DNA of 17,754 nucleotides from a bacterium (Candidatus Torokbacteria) CG_4_10_14_0_2_um_filter_35_8 (GCA_002792135.1 PFNU01000019.1:1-17754); one strand, 5' to 3'; counted from the stretch's first letter, positions 1-6,634 are shown. Translations and numbers: made by a program. The notes: a model not told the origin generated them from the letters alone.

Positions 1-1419
1 CAGTATTTTGGCTAAATTGGGTTGACAGTATTTGGCTAAATTTTTTCTGAAATTATTTTTTTGTTTTATTGACTGATCGGTAGAATCTGCAGATTCTAGT
101 GCTACTATCATTCCCAAAAATAACCATAAAATTCCCATGGCTGGTCTATTCATAAAAGGAGCAAGGGCATAACCAAGAACTGGTATGGCAATTCCGATTG
201 CGGAGATAGCAAGATAGGTGTAGCGCTTTTTATTTTTTTCTTGGAAAAACTTTAGACCAAAATATAAAGTAAACAAAAGATATAAAGACATGTAAAGTGC
301 AAGTCCGATAGTTCCTGTTTCTAAAATCATTAGATAATAGTCGCTATGAGCATAGCATGATCCTTTGTAAAAACCTCTTACTGATTTACACACTTCTTCT
401 GATGTACCTAAACCATAACCGAAAAAAGGTCTTTCCAACATCTTTGGTTTCATATCTGCCCAGAGCTCCTCACGCCAAGCATACGAGTTAGTAACAGTTG
501 CTGGATGTACTAGATCTTCATAAAATCGCTCATAGAGAAATTCAATTGAAAAAATACTTATTATGAACAATAAACCTGTAATTATGAATAGCTTGTAATA
601 TTTTGTTCCCAGTGATAGTACTGCAAAGGTAAGAAAACTAAAAAGAGCGGTGCGGCTTTGAGTAAATATAAGGAGAATAAAAGTTGTTGAAACTACTAGA
701 ATATCAAACACAGAAATTCTCTTTTGATGAAGTATTGTAATTATATAGACAATTAGAGCTATCGCAAAAAACTCCCCGGCTTTATTAGGGTGAATAAAAG
801 TTGCTTGGACGCGAGAAGAAATGCCGCCTGTTGCTAGTTGCCAAAAGCTTGCTAGGACAGGAAAGACAAGAGATACTAGAACAAAGTTTTTTACTGTGCT
901 TAGAGAAATTCTTTTGGTTTGTATAGCTATATACCCGAAGAGGGCTGCACTTATTAAACAAGCAACCTGAATCATTTCTCTTAAAACATCTAGTTTTTGG
1001 CTACTTCGGATGAAGCTGACAATATTAATAATAAAAAACACAAGAAGACAAATTGATAAAACTTTAGCCAAAACGTTATGTTTATAGGAAACTTTCTTTT
1101 TCGCAATAAACAAGAGGTATAGACTAATTAAAACTAATATAAGTAGTGCAAAGATGGTGTACAGGGAAAAGGTTAGACAATTAAAAAGAGTGATTTCGTA
1201 GTCTTCTCTTAAAACATCTATAGTTGGACGCAACACGATCACTGTCAAAATTGTATATTCAGGATAATACCAGAATGCGATTAGGATTAGAGAAAATAAA
1301 ACGACCCCAAATGCTGTTTGGGGACTTAATAATATTAGGATCGGTATGATAAATAGGATTCCTATTAGGATACTATAAAATGAGATTCGGTTTTCATTTA
1401 TGATTTTAGAGTTTGACAT
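1..1419 (-). CDS. Wzy/WaaL-type O-antigen ligase or polymerase, partial (C-terminus beyond left edge)
   Basis: An open frame of 473 codons runs from ATG at 1419 to the left edge without a stop. The protein is very hydrophobic, with about ten predicted membrane segments, beginning MSNSKIINENRISF. The middle and C-terminal part resemble the Wzy_C/O-antigen ligase family: an R-x-Q-x-TFIHPN stretch, then TQSRTALFSF, then a large periplasmic loop with FFGYGLGTSEE and SCYAHSDYYLMILETGTIG, which holds the family's H...E-x-G pattern. Such proteins join or polymerise lipid-linked glycans at the outer face of the membrane; ligase and polymerase cannot be separated from sequence alone. It starts 20 bases downstream of the Wzz-like gene's stop, so the two form one operon. 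No clear Shine-Dalgarno is visible. Near the visible C-terminus a 17-base direct repeat (1-18 and 26-42) duplicates the peptide NLAK. Confidence 0.85.
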   Translation of the reverse strand, partial: MSNSKIINENRISFYSILIGILFIIPILILLSPQTAFGVVLFSLILIAFWYYPEYTILTVIVLRPTIDVLREDYEITLFNCLTFSLYTIFALLILVLISLYLLFIAKKKVSYKHNVLAKVLSICLLVFFIINIVSFIRSSQKLDVLREMIQVACLISAALFGYIAIQTKRISLSTVKNFVLVSLVFPVLASFWQLATGGISSRVQATFIHPNKAGEFFAIALIVYIITILHQKRISVFDILVVSTTFILLIFTQSRTALFSFLTFAVLSLGTKYYKLFIITGLLFIISIFSIEFLYERFYEDLVHPATVTNSYAWREELWADMKPKMLERPFFGYGLGTSEEVCKSVRGFYKGSCYAHSDYYLMILETGTIGLALYMSLYLLFTLYFGLKFFQEKNKKRYTYLAISAIGIAIPVLGYALAPFMNRPAMGILWLFLGMIVALESADSTDQSIKQKNNFRKNLAKYCQPNLAKIL

Positions 1420-1438
1420 TGTTTTTTTTAATCTCTAA

Positions 1439-2134
1439 TTACACAGTCGCACCTGCGATAATAGGTTTTCTACTCACGACCCTATCTCCTAGAAATCCTA
1501 CCTTACTATCATTAACAACCATTTCATTATAGCTTAAAGAAAGTAAAACAATACTAACTCCTATACCAACTAGTGCTCCTAAAAGAGTGTTAATTAGAAG
1601 ATTAGGCCTTGCTGGTTTAGGACTAGCCTTAGGATCATCTAAGATTTTTACTTCAACGTTATCACCACCGCCATGATACTGTCCTGCATTATTAATTAAG
1701 TTACTTGCTATTGCTTGAGCAAGCTTGTTAGAAGCTTTTAGAGATGAATTATATACTTCAATATGGATAATTCCAGTTTCTCCAACTACTTTAGAATCTA
1801 CCTGTTTATCCCATGCTTTCGCAATTTCGGTTGGAGTACTACCATAAGCTCTTTTTGATACACCTTCTGTAGAATCTAAAACAGTATTATAAAAGGATGA
1901 AGAATATATAGCTTTGTTTAGAATTGAACTTAAGTATTCTGCGGATTTTGCAGCACCAAAAGCATCTACTCTATCGGTAGGTTGTTTTTGAATTACAAGA
2001 AGATCTACTGAGGTTTTGTACTCAGGAGTAAGAAAGGTACTAAGAATAAAGCTAGTTGCACCAACAATGAATGATGCAAATAGTACTATGTACCACTTTT
2101 CTTTTACAATTGTTGCTAAATCAAAATTACTCAT
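1439..2134 (-). CDS. Wzz/YveK-like polysaccharide chain-length regulator
   Basis: This 231-residue protein has the layout of polysaccharide co-polymerases: a short cytoplasmic N-terminus, a membrane segment at about residues 15-35, an extracytoplasmic domain, and a second membrane segment at about 178-200. The second segment is preceded by the family's proline-rich signature (KASPKPARPNLLIN). An FxTPEYKTS-like stretch follows the first segment, as in the Wzz domain. There is no fused tyrosine-kinase domain, so it is the kinase-free form, and no kinase gene is seen nearby. Proteins of this type set the length of surface glycans made by a Wzy polymerase, which fits the downstream ligase/polymerase gene on the same strand. 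The ATG at 2134 lacks an evident Shine-Dalgarno. A strong promoter lies about 40 bases upstream of it. Confidence 0.85.
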   Translation of the reverse strand: MSNFDLATIVKEKWYIVLFASFIVGATSFILSTFLTPEYKTSVDLLVIQKQPTDRVDAFGAAKSAEYLSSILNKAIYSSSFYNTVLDSTEGVSKRAYGSTPTEIAKAWDKQVDSKVVGETGIIHIEVYNSSLKASNKLAQAIASNLINNAGQYHGGGDNVEVKILDDPKASPKPARPNLLINTLLGALVGIGVSIVLLSLSYNEMVVNDSKVGFLGDRVVSRKPIIAGATV

Positions 2135-2171
2135 TTGTATCGATAATTAAGATTAATTTAAATGACCGCTA

Positions 2172-2200
2172 ATTAAAGCATATTTCGCTGGTATTGTCAA
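2172..2200 (-). promoter_or_regulatory. sigma70-type promoter for the Wzz-ligase operon
   Basis: Read on the minus strand, there is a perfect -35 TTGACA (2200-2195), a 17-base spacer and -10 TTTAAT (2177-2172), preceded by TGC so that it is also an extended -10. Transcription would start near 2165, about 30 bases before the Wzz ATG. Confidence 0.8.
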
Positions 2201-2237
2201 ACCTTTAAGGTCGAGAATAGATTAGAAAAATACTGTG

Positions 2238-2246
2238 TGATATAAT
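2238..2246 (+). promoter_or_regulatory. extended -10 promoter for the GT2 gene
   Basis: TGATATAAT is a perfect extended -10 with only a weak -35 (TAGATT). The start would be near 2253, about 20 bases before the ATG. A second TATAAT at 2259-2264 would give an almost leaderless transcript. The promoter is divergent from the Wzz promoter, and the two share a spacer of about 40 bases. Confidence 0.65.
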
Positions 2247-2274
2247 ACAACTGGACAATATAATATCTTTGATT

Positions 2275-3282
2275 ATGAACATGAAAGAAAATATCAATAT
2301 TTCCTTTGTCGTGATTGCTAAAAACGAAATATTCACTATCCATAAATGTATTAGCTCAATAATTAAGGCAGGAAATCGGGCCAATGATTATGAAATAATT
2401 TATGTAGATTCTGCGTCTACGGATGGAACCTTGGAGGTAGTATCGGATATTAACAGTGTCAAAATACGAGTTTTTCGCATTACTAAAAATCCTAATTCAG
2501 CAGTAGCGCGCAATATAGGTATTAAGCATACTAAATATGATTATATTTTCTTTATTGATGGAGACGTAGTAATTAAACCTAATTTTGCTAAGTCTGCAAT
2601 TTCTGAAGCTTTAGAATCAGATGAAACTGGAATTGTTTTTGGTAAGCTAAAAGAAATTCAGTATAATGACGAACACAAGAAAATAATTAAGATTGTTCAA
2701 GATAGAGAGAAAATATCAAAAAGGTCTTATCGTAAGTCAGCCGGAGGTATCTTTCTAACCAAGAAATCTATAATAGATAAAGTTGGTAATTTTGACGAAA
2801 GGTTAAGAGTAAATCAAGATTGGGATTTTGCTTTTCGTGTGGGAAAAAAGTATAAGATATTAGCTCTACCTGAAAAAATGGGCACCCATCATACTGTTAC
2901 ATATAGAGATATAAAGCGTATTAAAAATATTATTTTAAGTGGCCAAAGGTTATATTTAGGTTTCTTAATTAGAAAATATTTACTTCAACCTGGAATAGTG
3001 TTTTTTATAATCAAGCTTGTTTACGGAGTAATTTTAGGAGGAATATTTTGGATATTACTGATATTTAGCTTTCTGACGTCATCTTTATTGCTTAAACTAG
3101 TATGTGTTTTATTCATAATTATTGATATTCTTTTAGGGGTTAGAAAAGAAAGAGGAAACCTCGTTGGAAGAATGGTTGATCATTATATAGTTCCTTTTTT
3201 TATCCTGGCGGGATTTTTGTTTTATTTCCCTAAGAAGAAGGAGGTAGAGTGGGAAGAGGTTAAAAAAGAATCAAGAATATAG
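2275..3282 (+). CDS. family 2 glycosyltransferase with C-terminal membrane segments
   Basis: The N-terminal 220 or so residues are a GT-A fold: SFVVIAKNE, then VDSASTDGT, then the metal-binding DxD motif within FFIDGDVV, then a late NQDWDFAFRV that matches the acceptor-side [E/Q]DxD block of the family. The C-terminal part, from about residue 235, carries two or three hydrophobic segments and ends in a charged tail, so the enzyme is probably membrane-anchored with its active site in the cytoplasm. It would transfer a sugar from a nucleotide-sugar donor to a lipid-linked or surface glycan; donor and acceptor cannot be read from sequence. I chose ATG 2275. TTG at 2269 and ATG at 2281 are also in frame, and none has a Shine-Dalgarno. 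The neighbouring Wzz and ligase genes support a polysaccharide role. Confidence 0.85.
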   Translation: MNMKENINISFVVIAKNEIFTIHKCISSIIKAGNRANDYEIIYVDSASTDGTLEVVSDINSVKIRVFRITKNPNSAVARNIGIKHTKYDYIFFIDGDVVIKPNFAKSAISEALESDETGIVFGKLKEIQYNDEHKKIIKIVQDREKISKRSYRKSAGGIFLTKKSIIDKVGNFDERLRVNQDWDFAFRVGKKYKILALPEKMGTHHTVTYRDIKRIKNIILSGQRLYLGFLIRKYLLQPGIVFFIIKLVYGVILGGIFWILLIFSFLTSSLLLKLVCVLFIIIDILLGVRKERGNLVGRMVDHYIVPFFILAGFLFYFPKKKEVEWEEVKKESRI

Positions 3283-3300
3283 AATTCACTAGAGATCAAA

Positions 3301-3328
3301 AAGCAGGGCGATATGCTCTGCTTTTTTT
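3301..3328 (+). terminator. intrinsic terminator after the GT2 gene
   Basis: A 9-bp stem (AAGCAGGGC with GCTCTGCTT, one G-U pair) has a 5-base loop and is followed by seven T's. It lies 19 bases after the GT2 stop. Confidence 0.85.
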
Positions 3329-3363
3329 GTTTTATGACCCTCCCAATTTTTATATAAAAAATC

Positions 3364-3369
3364 TATAAT
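3364..3369 (+). promoter_or_regulatory. -10 element for the zinc-finger micro-gene
   Basis: TATAAT lies 26 bases before the ATG at 3395. It sits in a module of CCTCCC followed by a T/A-rich stretch and CTATAAT that is repeated in front of the CapA-like gene (3602-3639). No good -35 is visible. Confidence 0.55.
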
Positions 3370-3394
3370 AAAGAAAAAAGAAGGGAGGGTAAAT

Positions 3395-3574
3395 ATGAGT
3401 TGTGTCGAATTTATAGAAATACTAGATGACTTGCTCAGCGGACAGGCAGAAAGCAAGCTTGATAGTAAAGAAAGAGAAGAGATATTTAAGCATAGAATTA
3501 TATGTCCAGATTGTGAATGGCTGTTTAGAATATTGCAACAGCAGAGAAACAAGAGAGGAGAAGCGAATAAGTAG
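3395..3574 (+). CDS. 59-residue putative zinc-finger anti-sigma-like protein (HX3CX2C)
   Basis: A 59-codon frame opens at ATG 3395 with one of the few strong Shine-Dalgarno sequences in the window, GGGAGGG (3383-3389), at good spacing. A promoter lies upstream and an intrinsic terminator directly at its stop, so it looks like a monocistronic gene. The protein begins MSCVEFIEILDDLLSGQ and has HRIICPDCEW at residues 33-42. This is an exact H-x3-C-x2-C motif with another Cys at position 3, the zinc ligand pattern of ZAS/zf-HC2 anti-sigma domains (C...HxxxCxxC). The length fits a lone ZAS domain without the membrane segment or sensor that many anti-sigma factors carry. No sigma factor gene is in the window, so the anti-sigma role is inference from the motif; it could bind another partner or only metal. 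Confidence 0.65.
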   Translation: MSCVEFIEILDDLLSGQAESKLDSKEREEIFKHRIICPDCEWLFRILQQQRNKRGEANK

Positions 3575-3619
3575 GGAGGTCATTCTTTTTAAACTCAGTA
3601 GCCTCCCTGGTATTTTTTT
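3573..3619 (+). terminator. intrinsic terminator overlapping the zinc-finger gene stop codon
   Basis: AGGGAGG (3573-3579) pairs perfectly with CCTCCCT (3602-3608) across a 22-base loop, followed by GGTA and seven T's. The 5' arm begins inside the TAG stop. Confidence 0.65.
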
Positions 3620-3630
3620 ATAAAAAACTC

Positions 3631-3636
3631 TATAAT
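3631..3636 (+). promoter_or_regulatory. -10 element for the CapA-like gene
   Basis: TATAAT lies 39 bases upstream of ATG 3675, just after the previous terminator. The surrounding sequence from CCTCCC onward is an imperfect copy of the region 3339-3373. The -35 is weak. Confidence 0.55.
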
Positions 3637-3674
3637 GAATATAGTTCAAAATTCAAAATCTTAATAATAAAAAT

Positions 3675-4793
3675 ATGCCTAAAAAATTTTGGAAATTTCT
3701 AGGTTTTATTCCAATTCTACTTGTTGCTATAGCAGGCGCTTTTCTAATAAATAACGAAATTTCAGGACTTTCTTCTGATTCTAAAGAAGCTTTGGAGGCA
3801 GTCACTCTTAATAAAGAGATTACAGATAATGGTACAGTACTGTCTTCAGATCTTGATGAGAGAACCTCAGATTACACTCCAGGAAAAGAAGAGGAAACTG
3901 TTACTATTGTCGCAGTAGGAGATATCATGCTCTCAAGAACTGTTGATACTAAGATGAGAGCTAAGAAAAATTATCGTTATCCTTATTTGAAAACTTATGA
4001 AATTACTCAGGATGCTGATATAACATTTGGGAATCTGGAGACTTCTATAACGCCAGGAAAACCCGTGTCATCCGGACAAATGATGTTTAGAGCCGATCCT
4101 GAAAGTGCGACTGCGCTTTTTTGGGCGGGGTTTGATATTGTTTCTCTTGCCAATAACCACACACCAAATTACGGCCAGAAGGGACTTTTAGATACTTTTA
4201 AATATTTAGATAAAAATAATATTGAGTATGTTGGCGCAGGAAAGAATTTAGCCGAAGCAAGGAGTTATAAAACTATTGAGAAAAAAGGAATAAAAATCTC
4301 TTTTCTTGCTTATAATGACAGTGATGTAGTACCCGCATCCTATCAAGCAACGTCAAGTAGCGCTGGTACTGCTTTTATGAGCACCAATTATCTAAAAGAA
4401 GACGTTAAAAAAGCAAGGCAGAATTCAGATATTGTGATTGTCTCTATGCACTCTGGGACAGAATATGTGACAAAACCAAATTCCAGGCAAGTGAAATTTG
4501 CTCATGCTGCAATAGACTATGGCGCTGATATGGTCATAGGCCACCACCCTCATATAGTACAGGTAAGTGAGGTTTATAAGAATAAGTATATTGTGTATAG
4601 CTTAGGAAATTTTATTTTTGATCAGATGTGGTCAGAAGAAACTCGCCTTGGTGCTATTACTAAGATTACTTTAAACAAAGAAGGAATAATAATGGTAAGT
4701 TTTGTGCCTGTGAAAATATATGATTATTGTCAACCAAGAGTTTTAACAGAAGAAAAGCAAGAAGGTATGATTTTGGATAGGTTGAAGTTTTAG
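3675..4793 (+). CDS. CapA/PGA_cap-family metallophosphatase-like protein, membrane-anchored
   Basis: The 372-residue protein has an N-terminal membrane segment (about residues 8-26, after MPKKFWKF), a low-complexity linker to about residue 72, and then a complete PGA_cap (CapA/YwtB) domain. The conserved blocks run in order: VGDIMLSR at 81-88, FGNLETSIT, SLANNHTPNYG, MHSGTEY, GHHPHIVQ and YSLGNFIFDQ. These are the Asp, Asn and His metal-ligand motifs of the calcineurin-like fold. CapA proteins are required for making or anchoring poly-gamma-glutamate capsules in Bacillus, but many homologues occur where there are no PGA synthetase genes, as in this window. The domain would lie outside the cytoplasmic membrane. 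No lipobox Cys follows the membrane segment, so it is an N-anchor and not a lipoprotein. The gene has its own promoter and terminator. Family assignment is firm; substrate is unknown. Confidence 0.88.
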   Translation: MPKKFWKFLGFIPILLVAIAGAFLINNEISGLSSDSKEALEAVTLNKEITDNGTVLSSDLDERTSDYTPGKEEETVTIVAVGDIMLSRTVDTKMRAKKNYRYPYLKTYEITQDADITFGNLETSITPGKPVSSGQMMFRADPESATALFWAGFDIVSLANNHTPNYGQKGLLDTFKYLDKNNIEYVGAGKNLAEARSYKTIEKKGIKISFLAYNDSDVVPASYQATSSSAGTAFMSTNYLKEDVKKARQNSDIVIVSMHSGTEYVTKPNSRQVKFAHAAIDYGADMVIGHHPHIVQVSEVYKNKYIVYSLGNFIFDQMWSEETRLGAITKITLNKEGIIMVSFVPVKIYDYCQPRVLTEEKQEGMILDRLKF

Positions 4794-4808
4794 ATAACCA
4801 CCCCTTTT

Positions 4809-4840
4809 GTCCCCTCCTTATGTAAGGAGGGGACTTTTAT
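4809..4840 (+). terminator. intrinsic terminator after the CapA-like gene
   Basis: GTCCCCTCCTTA (4809-4820) is followed after two bases by its exact reverse complement (4823-4834) and TTTTAT. The core CCCTCCTT/AAGGAGGG recurs at 5480-5498, so the stem may come from a dispersed palindrome put to use as a terminator. Confidence 0.75.
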
Positions 4841-4845
4841 ATGCC

Positions 4846-4874
4846 TTCAAAAAATACAATAAATAGTGTAAGAT
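4846..4874 (+). promoter_or_regulatory. smpB promoter, probably giving a leaderless mRNA
   Basis: -35 TTCAAA (4846-4851), a 17-base spacer and -10 TAAGAT (4869-4874). Seven bases further on is the ATG at 4882, so the predicted transcript begins at or within one base of the start codon. There is no Shine-Dalgarno. Confidence 0.6.
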
Positions 4875-4881
4875 ACCTTTT

Positions 4882-5337
4882 ATGAAAGCCTTAGCAACTA
4901 ATAGAAGAGCAAGATATGATTACAAAATCCTCGAAGAAATCGAGGCTGGTATTGTACTTTCCGGCCAAGAAGTAAAATCTGTAAAGAAAGGCCATATAAG
5001 CTTAAAAGGCTCTTTTGTTACTTTAAAGGGAGCAGAAGTTTTCCTGACGAATGCCCATATTTCACCTTATGAATTTTCTGGAGAAGTAAAAGAATATAAC
5101 CCGGAAAGACCGAGAAAGCTGCTCCTACATAAAAAAGAGATTGCCAGAATTATCGGAAAAAAGAAAGAACAAGGCTTGACACTAATACCCCTAAAAATTT
5201 ATACTAAACATAGGAAGATAAAGGTTCTAATAGGTATAGCAAGAGGGAAAAAGAAGTTTGACAAGAGAGAAGAGATGAGGAAGAAAGAGGCTGAAAGGAA
5301 AATACAGAGAGCAATGAGGAAGAAATTTGAGTACTGA
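4882..5337 (+). CDS. smpB: SsrA-binding protein SmpB
   Basis: SmpB binds the tRNA-like end of tmRNA and brings it to stalled ribosomes for trans-translation. The 151-residue length is normal. Family blocks are clear: NRRARYDYKILEEIEAGIVL at the N-terminus, GQEVKSVKKGHISLKGSFV, the AHISPYE loop, the PERPRKLLLHKKEI block, GLTLIPLKIYTK, and a C-terminal ARGKKKFDKREEMRKKEAER tail followed by a basic end (IQRAMRKKFEY). That tail enters the decoding centre and mRNA channel. The gene sits directly upstream of ssrA on the same strand, the usual pairing. It ends in TGA. The ATG has no Shine-Dalgarno and a promoter placed for leaderless transcription. Confidence 0.97.
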   Translation: MKALATNRRARYDYKILEEIEAGIVLSGQEVKSVKKGHISLKGSFVTLKGAEVFLTNAHISPYEFSGEVKEYNPERPRKLLLHKKEIARIIGKKKEQGLTLIPLKIYTKHRKIKVLIGIARGKKKFDKREEMRKKEAERKIQRAMRKKFEY

Positions 5338-5373
5338 AAAAGAACTCTTAAGCTTCAAATTTCCAATGGCTTG

Positions 5374-5424
5374 GAATCACGAATTATGAATCACGAATTA
5401 GGTTACTGGGCTACTAGGGAGTTA
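5374..5424 (+). repeat. 14-bp tandem repeat followed by 8-base periodic repeat
   Basis: GAATCACGAATTAT (5374-5387) is followed at once by GAATCACGAATTAG (5388-5401). Then come GGTTACTG, GGCTACTA and GGGAGTTA (5401-5424), three degenerate 8-base units. Relatives of both repeats occur at 16010-16049 and 16136-16171. Confidence 0.7.
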
Positions 5425-5478
5425 GAATAAGACACGATTTAAGAATTCTGCGGGTATTTTAAGAATGAGACGTAATGT

Positions 5479-5508
5479 TCCCTCCTTACCAAGGAGGGGT
5501 TAGGGGAG
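5479..5508 (+). repeat. CCCTCCTT palindrome
   Basis: CCCTCCTT (5480-5487), loop ACC, AAGGAGGG (5491-5498), then GTTAGGGGAGG. It shares its core with the terminator at 4809-4834 but has no T-run after it. Confidence 0.6.
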
Positions 5509-5566
5509 GTTCTGGAAATTTGCAACACTTAGTTCTGCATGTAATTTCGAATAAATAACTGTACCT

Positions 5567-5572
5567 TAAGAT
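5567..5572 (+). promoter_or_regulatory. -10 element of ssrA
   Basis: TAAGAT, in the same TAAGATAC context as the smpB and 16375 gene promoters, 29 bases before the mature tmRNA 5' end. A poor -35 (TTTCGA, 5545-5550) is at 16 bases. The precursor would carry a 5' leader of about 20 bases to be removed by RNase P. Confidence 0.5.
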
Positions 5573-5600
5573 ACAACTCAACTATCATTTCATGCCACCC

Positions 5601-6028
5601 GGGGATGTTTGGTCTCGACAGGAAATCGTCCTTTGAAAATCAAAAGCAAGCGTGCTAACTCGCTTGTAAATATAATTAGCAATCAAATAAGTGCAAAACT
5701 ATCTAACAAAGTTGGGAAAGTATTCGCAAATGTCGCTTCAACTTTTGTAGCAGCATTTCGACTTCCCGAATTTGCACCTGCAGTAGCTTAAATCCTATTG
5801 CCGTCTGATATTTATCTCTCCCAAGGATAATATTAAGGCGTTAACCTTTTGGGGTGCGGTCTCTTTCGTGTTCTCTTACGAAAGAAGCTTAAGACAAATT
5901 AGAGAAGAGATCAGATCTTTTTTGTCTATTTTATACTCTGATTTCTTTAAAATTAAATAGACTATCTTTTGTAATAATTTTCAATGCGGTAATTTTTCTG
6001 GACAGGGGTTCGATTCCCCTCATCTCCA
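5601..6028 (+). ncRNA. ssrA: transfer-messenger RNA (tmRNA)
   Basis: tmRNA acts as tRNA-Ala and mRNA to rescue stalled ribosomes and tag their products for proteolysis. The tRNA-like part is complete: acceptor strands GGGGATG (5601-5607) and CATCTCC (6021-6027) form seven pairs with one G-U. The consensus GGTCTCGACAGG follows the 5' arm. The T-arm has stem AGGGG/CCCCT (6004-6008, 6016-6020) and loop TTCGATT. Position 6028 is the discriminator A. CCA is not encoded. A helix P2 candidate is TTGAAAAT (5633-5640) with ATTTTCAA (5977-5984). A hairpin CAAGCG/CGCTTG (5647-5666) sits where pseudoknot PK1 is expected, before the resume codon. At 428 nt it is somewhat longer than the usual 350-400, mainly through the long tag frame. 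It is a normal two-end form, not circularly permuted, and lies just downstream of smpB. Confidence 0.95.
5693..5791 (+). other. tmRNA tag-peptide reading frame (32 codons plus TAA)
   Basis: The likely resume codon is GCA at 5693, after AAATAAGT, comparable to the TAGTC-GCA context in E. coli. The frame stays open for 32 codons and ends EFAPAVA-TAA. It begins AKLSNKVGKV and becomes strongly hydrophobic. Tags are typically 8-15 residues, with about 27 in mollicutes, so this is long. The small-hydrophobic C-terminus (APAVA) is what ClpXP/Lon-type tags look like. The resume codon is inferred. Confidence 0.75.
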
Positions 6029-6340
6029 TACTCCGCTCCCTGCGGGGAGCTTCGTATAGCAGGCCATCTACCAATCCATTATTGTTAGTACTCTTATTTT
6101 CGGTTTGGAATGCGGAGTATGCCCTCCGAAGCCCGCAGGCGAAGGAGAGCCTACACTCTGCTTACCTATTGTGAGCTACGGATGGCAAGCCAACTTTGCT
6201 TCACTGCGGACTCGCTTGTCCCTCCGGTTTATCCTCTGTAGCCTACCGCAGTAGACGGAGAAAGAGGGCTTGTCCTCTGTAGCATCAGCGAAAGAGGAAG
6301 TCCGCTCGCGGCGGACGAAGGAGGACATAACTCAAAAGAA
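6028..6340 (+). repeat. cluster of REP-like palindromes after tmRNA
   Basis: This 310-base stretch has no credible gene and is built of GC-rich hairpins in otherwise AT-rich DNA. They are: GCTCCC-TGCG-GGGAGC (6035-6050, possibly the tmRNA 3' end or terminator stem, though no T-run follows); a 9-bp inverted pair ATACTCCGC (6028-6036) and GCGGAGTAT (6112-6120); a CTCC...GCC-CGCA-GGC...GGAG hairpin near 6123-6147; two units beginning CCTCTGTAGC and closing with AGAGG (near 6230-6266 and 6271-6297); and GTCCGC-TCGCG-GCGGAC (6300-6316). It resembles a BIME-like array of REP elements. Confidence 0.65.
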
Positions 6341-6348
6341 ATATACAT

Positions 6349-6600
6349 CTGCATAACTACTACGTATACATCTTAAGAAGTATAAAGTTTCCAGATCAAA
6401 TTTATATCGGCTATACAACCAACCCTAGAAAAAGACTAAAGAAACATAATGCTGGCGAATCAAAACATGCTAGAAAATTCAGATCCTGGAAAATAGAAAT
6501 TTGTATTGCCTTTAGCAGCAAGGAATTAGCCTTGAAATTCGAAAAGTACCTCAAGACTGGTTCTGGAAAAGCGTTTATGAAGAAAAGATTAATAGAATAG
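6349..6600 (+). CDS. GIY-YIG (UPF0213/YhbQ-like) small nuclease-domain protein, start codon missing or non-canonical
   Basis: An 83-codon frame encodes YYVYILRS, then IYIGYTTNPRKRLKKHNAG, then a tail with SSKELALKFEKYLKT and GKAFMKKRLIE. These are the family's GIY and YIG blocks, the catalytic-type Arg after YIG, and the conserved Glu in FEKYLK. Homologues normally start with Met right before YYVYIL, but here that codon is AAC (6355-6357), and there is no ATG, GTG or TTG in frame back to the TAA at 6328. Candidate non-canonical starts are CTG 6349 (used here) or ATA 6343. The frame is otherwise unbroken. A direct repeat TATACATCT (6342-6350 and 6365-6373) spans the expected start, suggesting a local rearrangement. 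It is either a recent pseudogene or a gene with an unusual start. It lies just after a REP-like cluster. Confidence 0.6.
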   Translation: MHNYYVYILRSIKFPDQIYIGYTTNPRKRLKKHNAGESKHARKFRSWKIEICIAFSSKELALKFEKYLKTGSGKAFMKKRLIE

Positions 6601-6634
6601 GATATAAAAATAACCACCTAACCTCCTTAACACC

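Larger units (their letters stand above)
5338..5600 (+). other. smpB-ssrA intergenic region, repeat-bearing, no gene seen
   Basis: No credible reading frame. It holds, in order, a 14-bp tandem duplication, an 8-base periodic stretch, a CCCTCCTT palindrome and the ssrA promoter, each listed separately. The first two repeat types recur together at 16010-16171. Confidence 0.6.

Noticed and set aside
3289..3649. Two minus-strand frames and a second plus-strand frame over the zinc-finger gene
   Set aside because: They are antisense or out of frame to the 3395-3574 gene, which has a Shine-Dalgarno, a motif, a promoter and a terminator.
5374..5432. CRISPR array
   Set aside because: The repeats are directly abutting, degenerate and short, with no spacers of uniform length and no cas genes in the window.
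5609..5791. A 60-codon protein-coding gene in this frame
   Set aside because: It lies inside tmRNA; only the part from 5693 is meaningful, as the tag frame.
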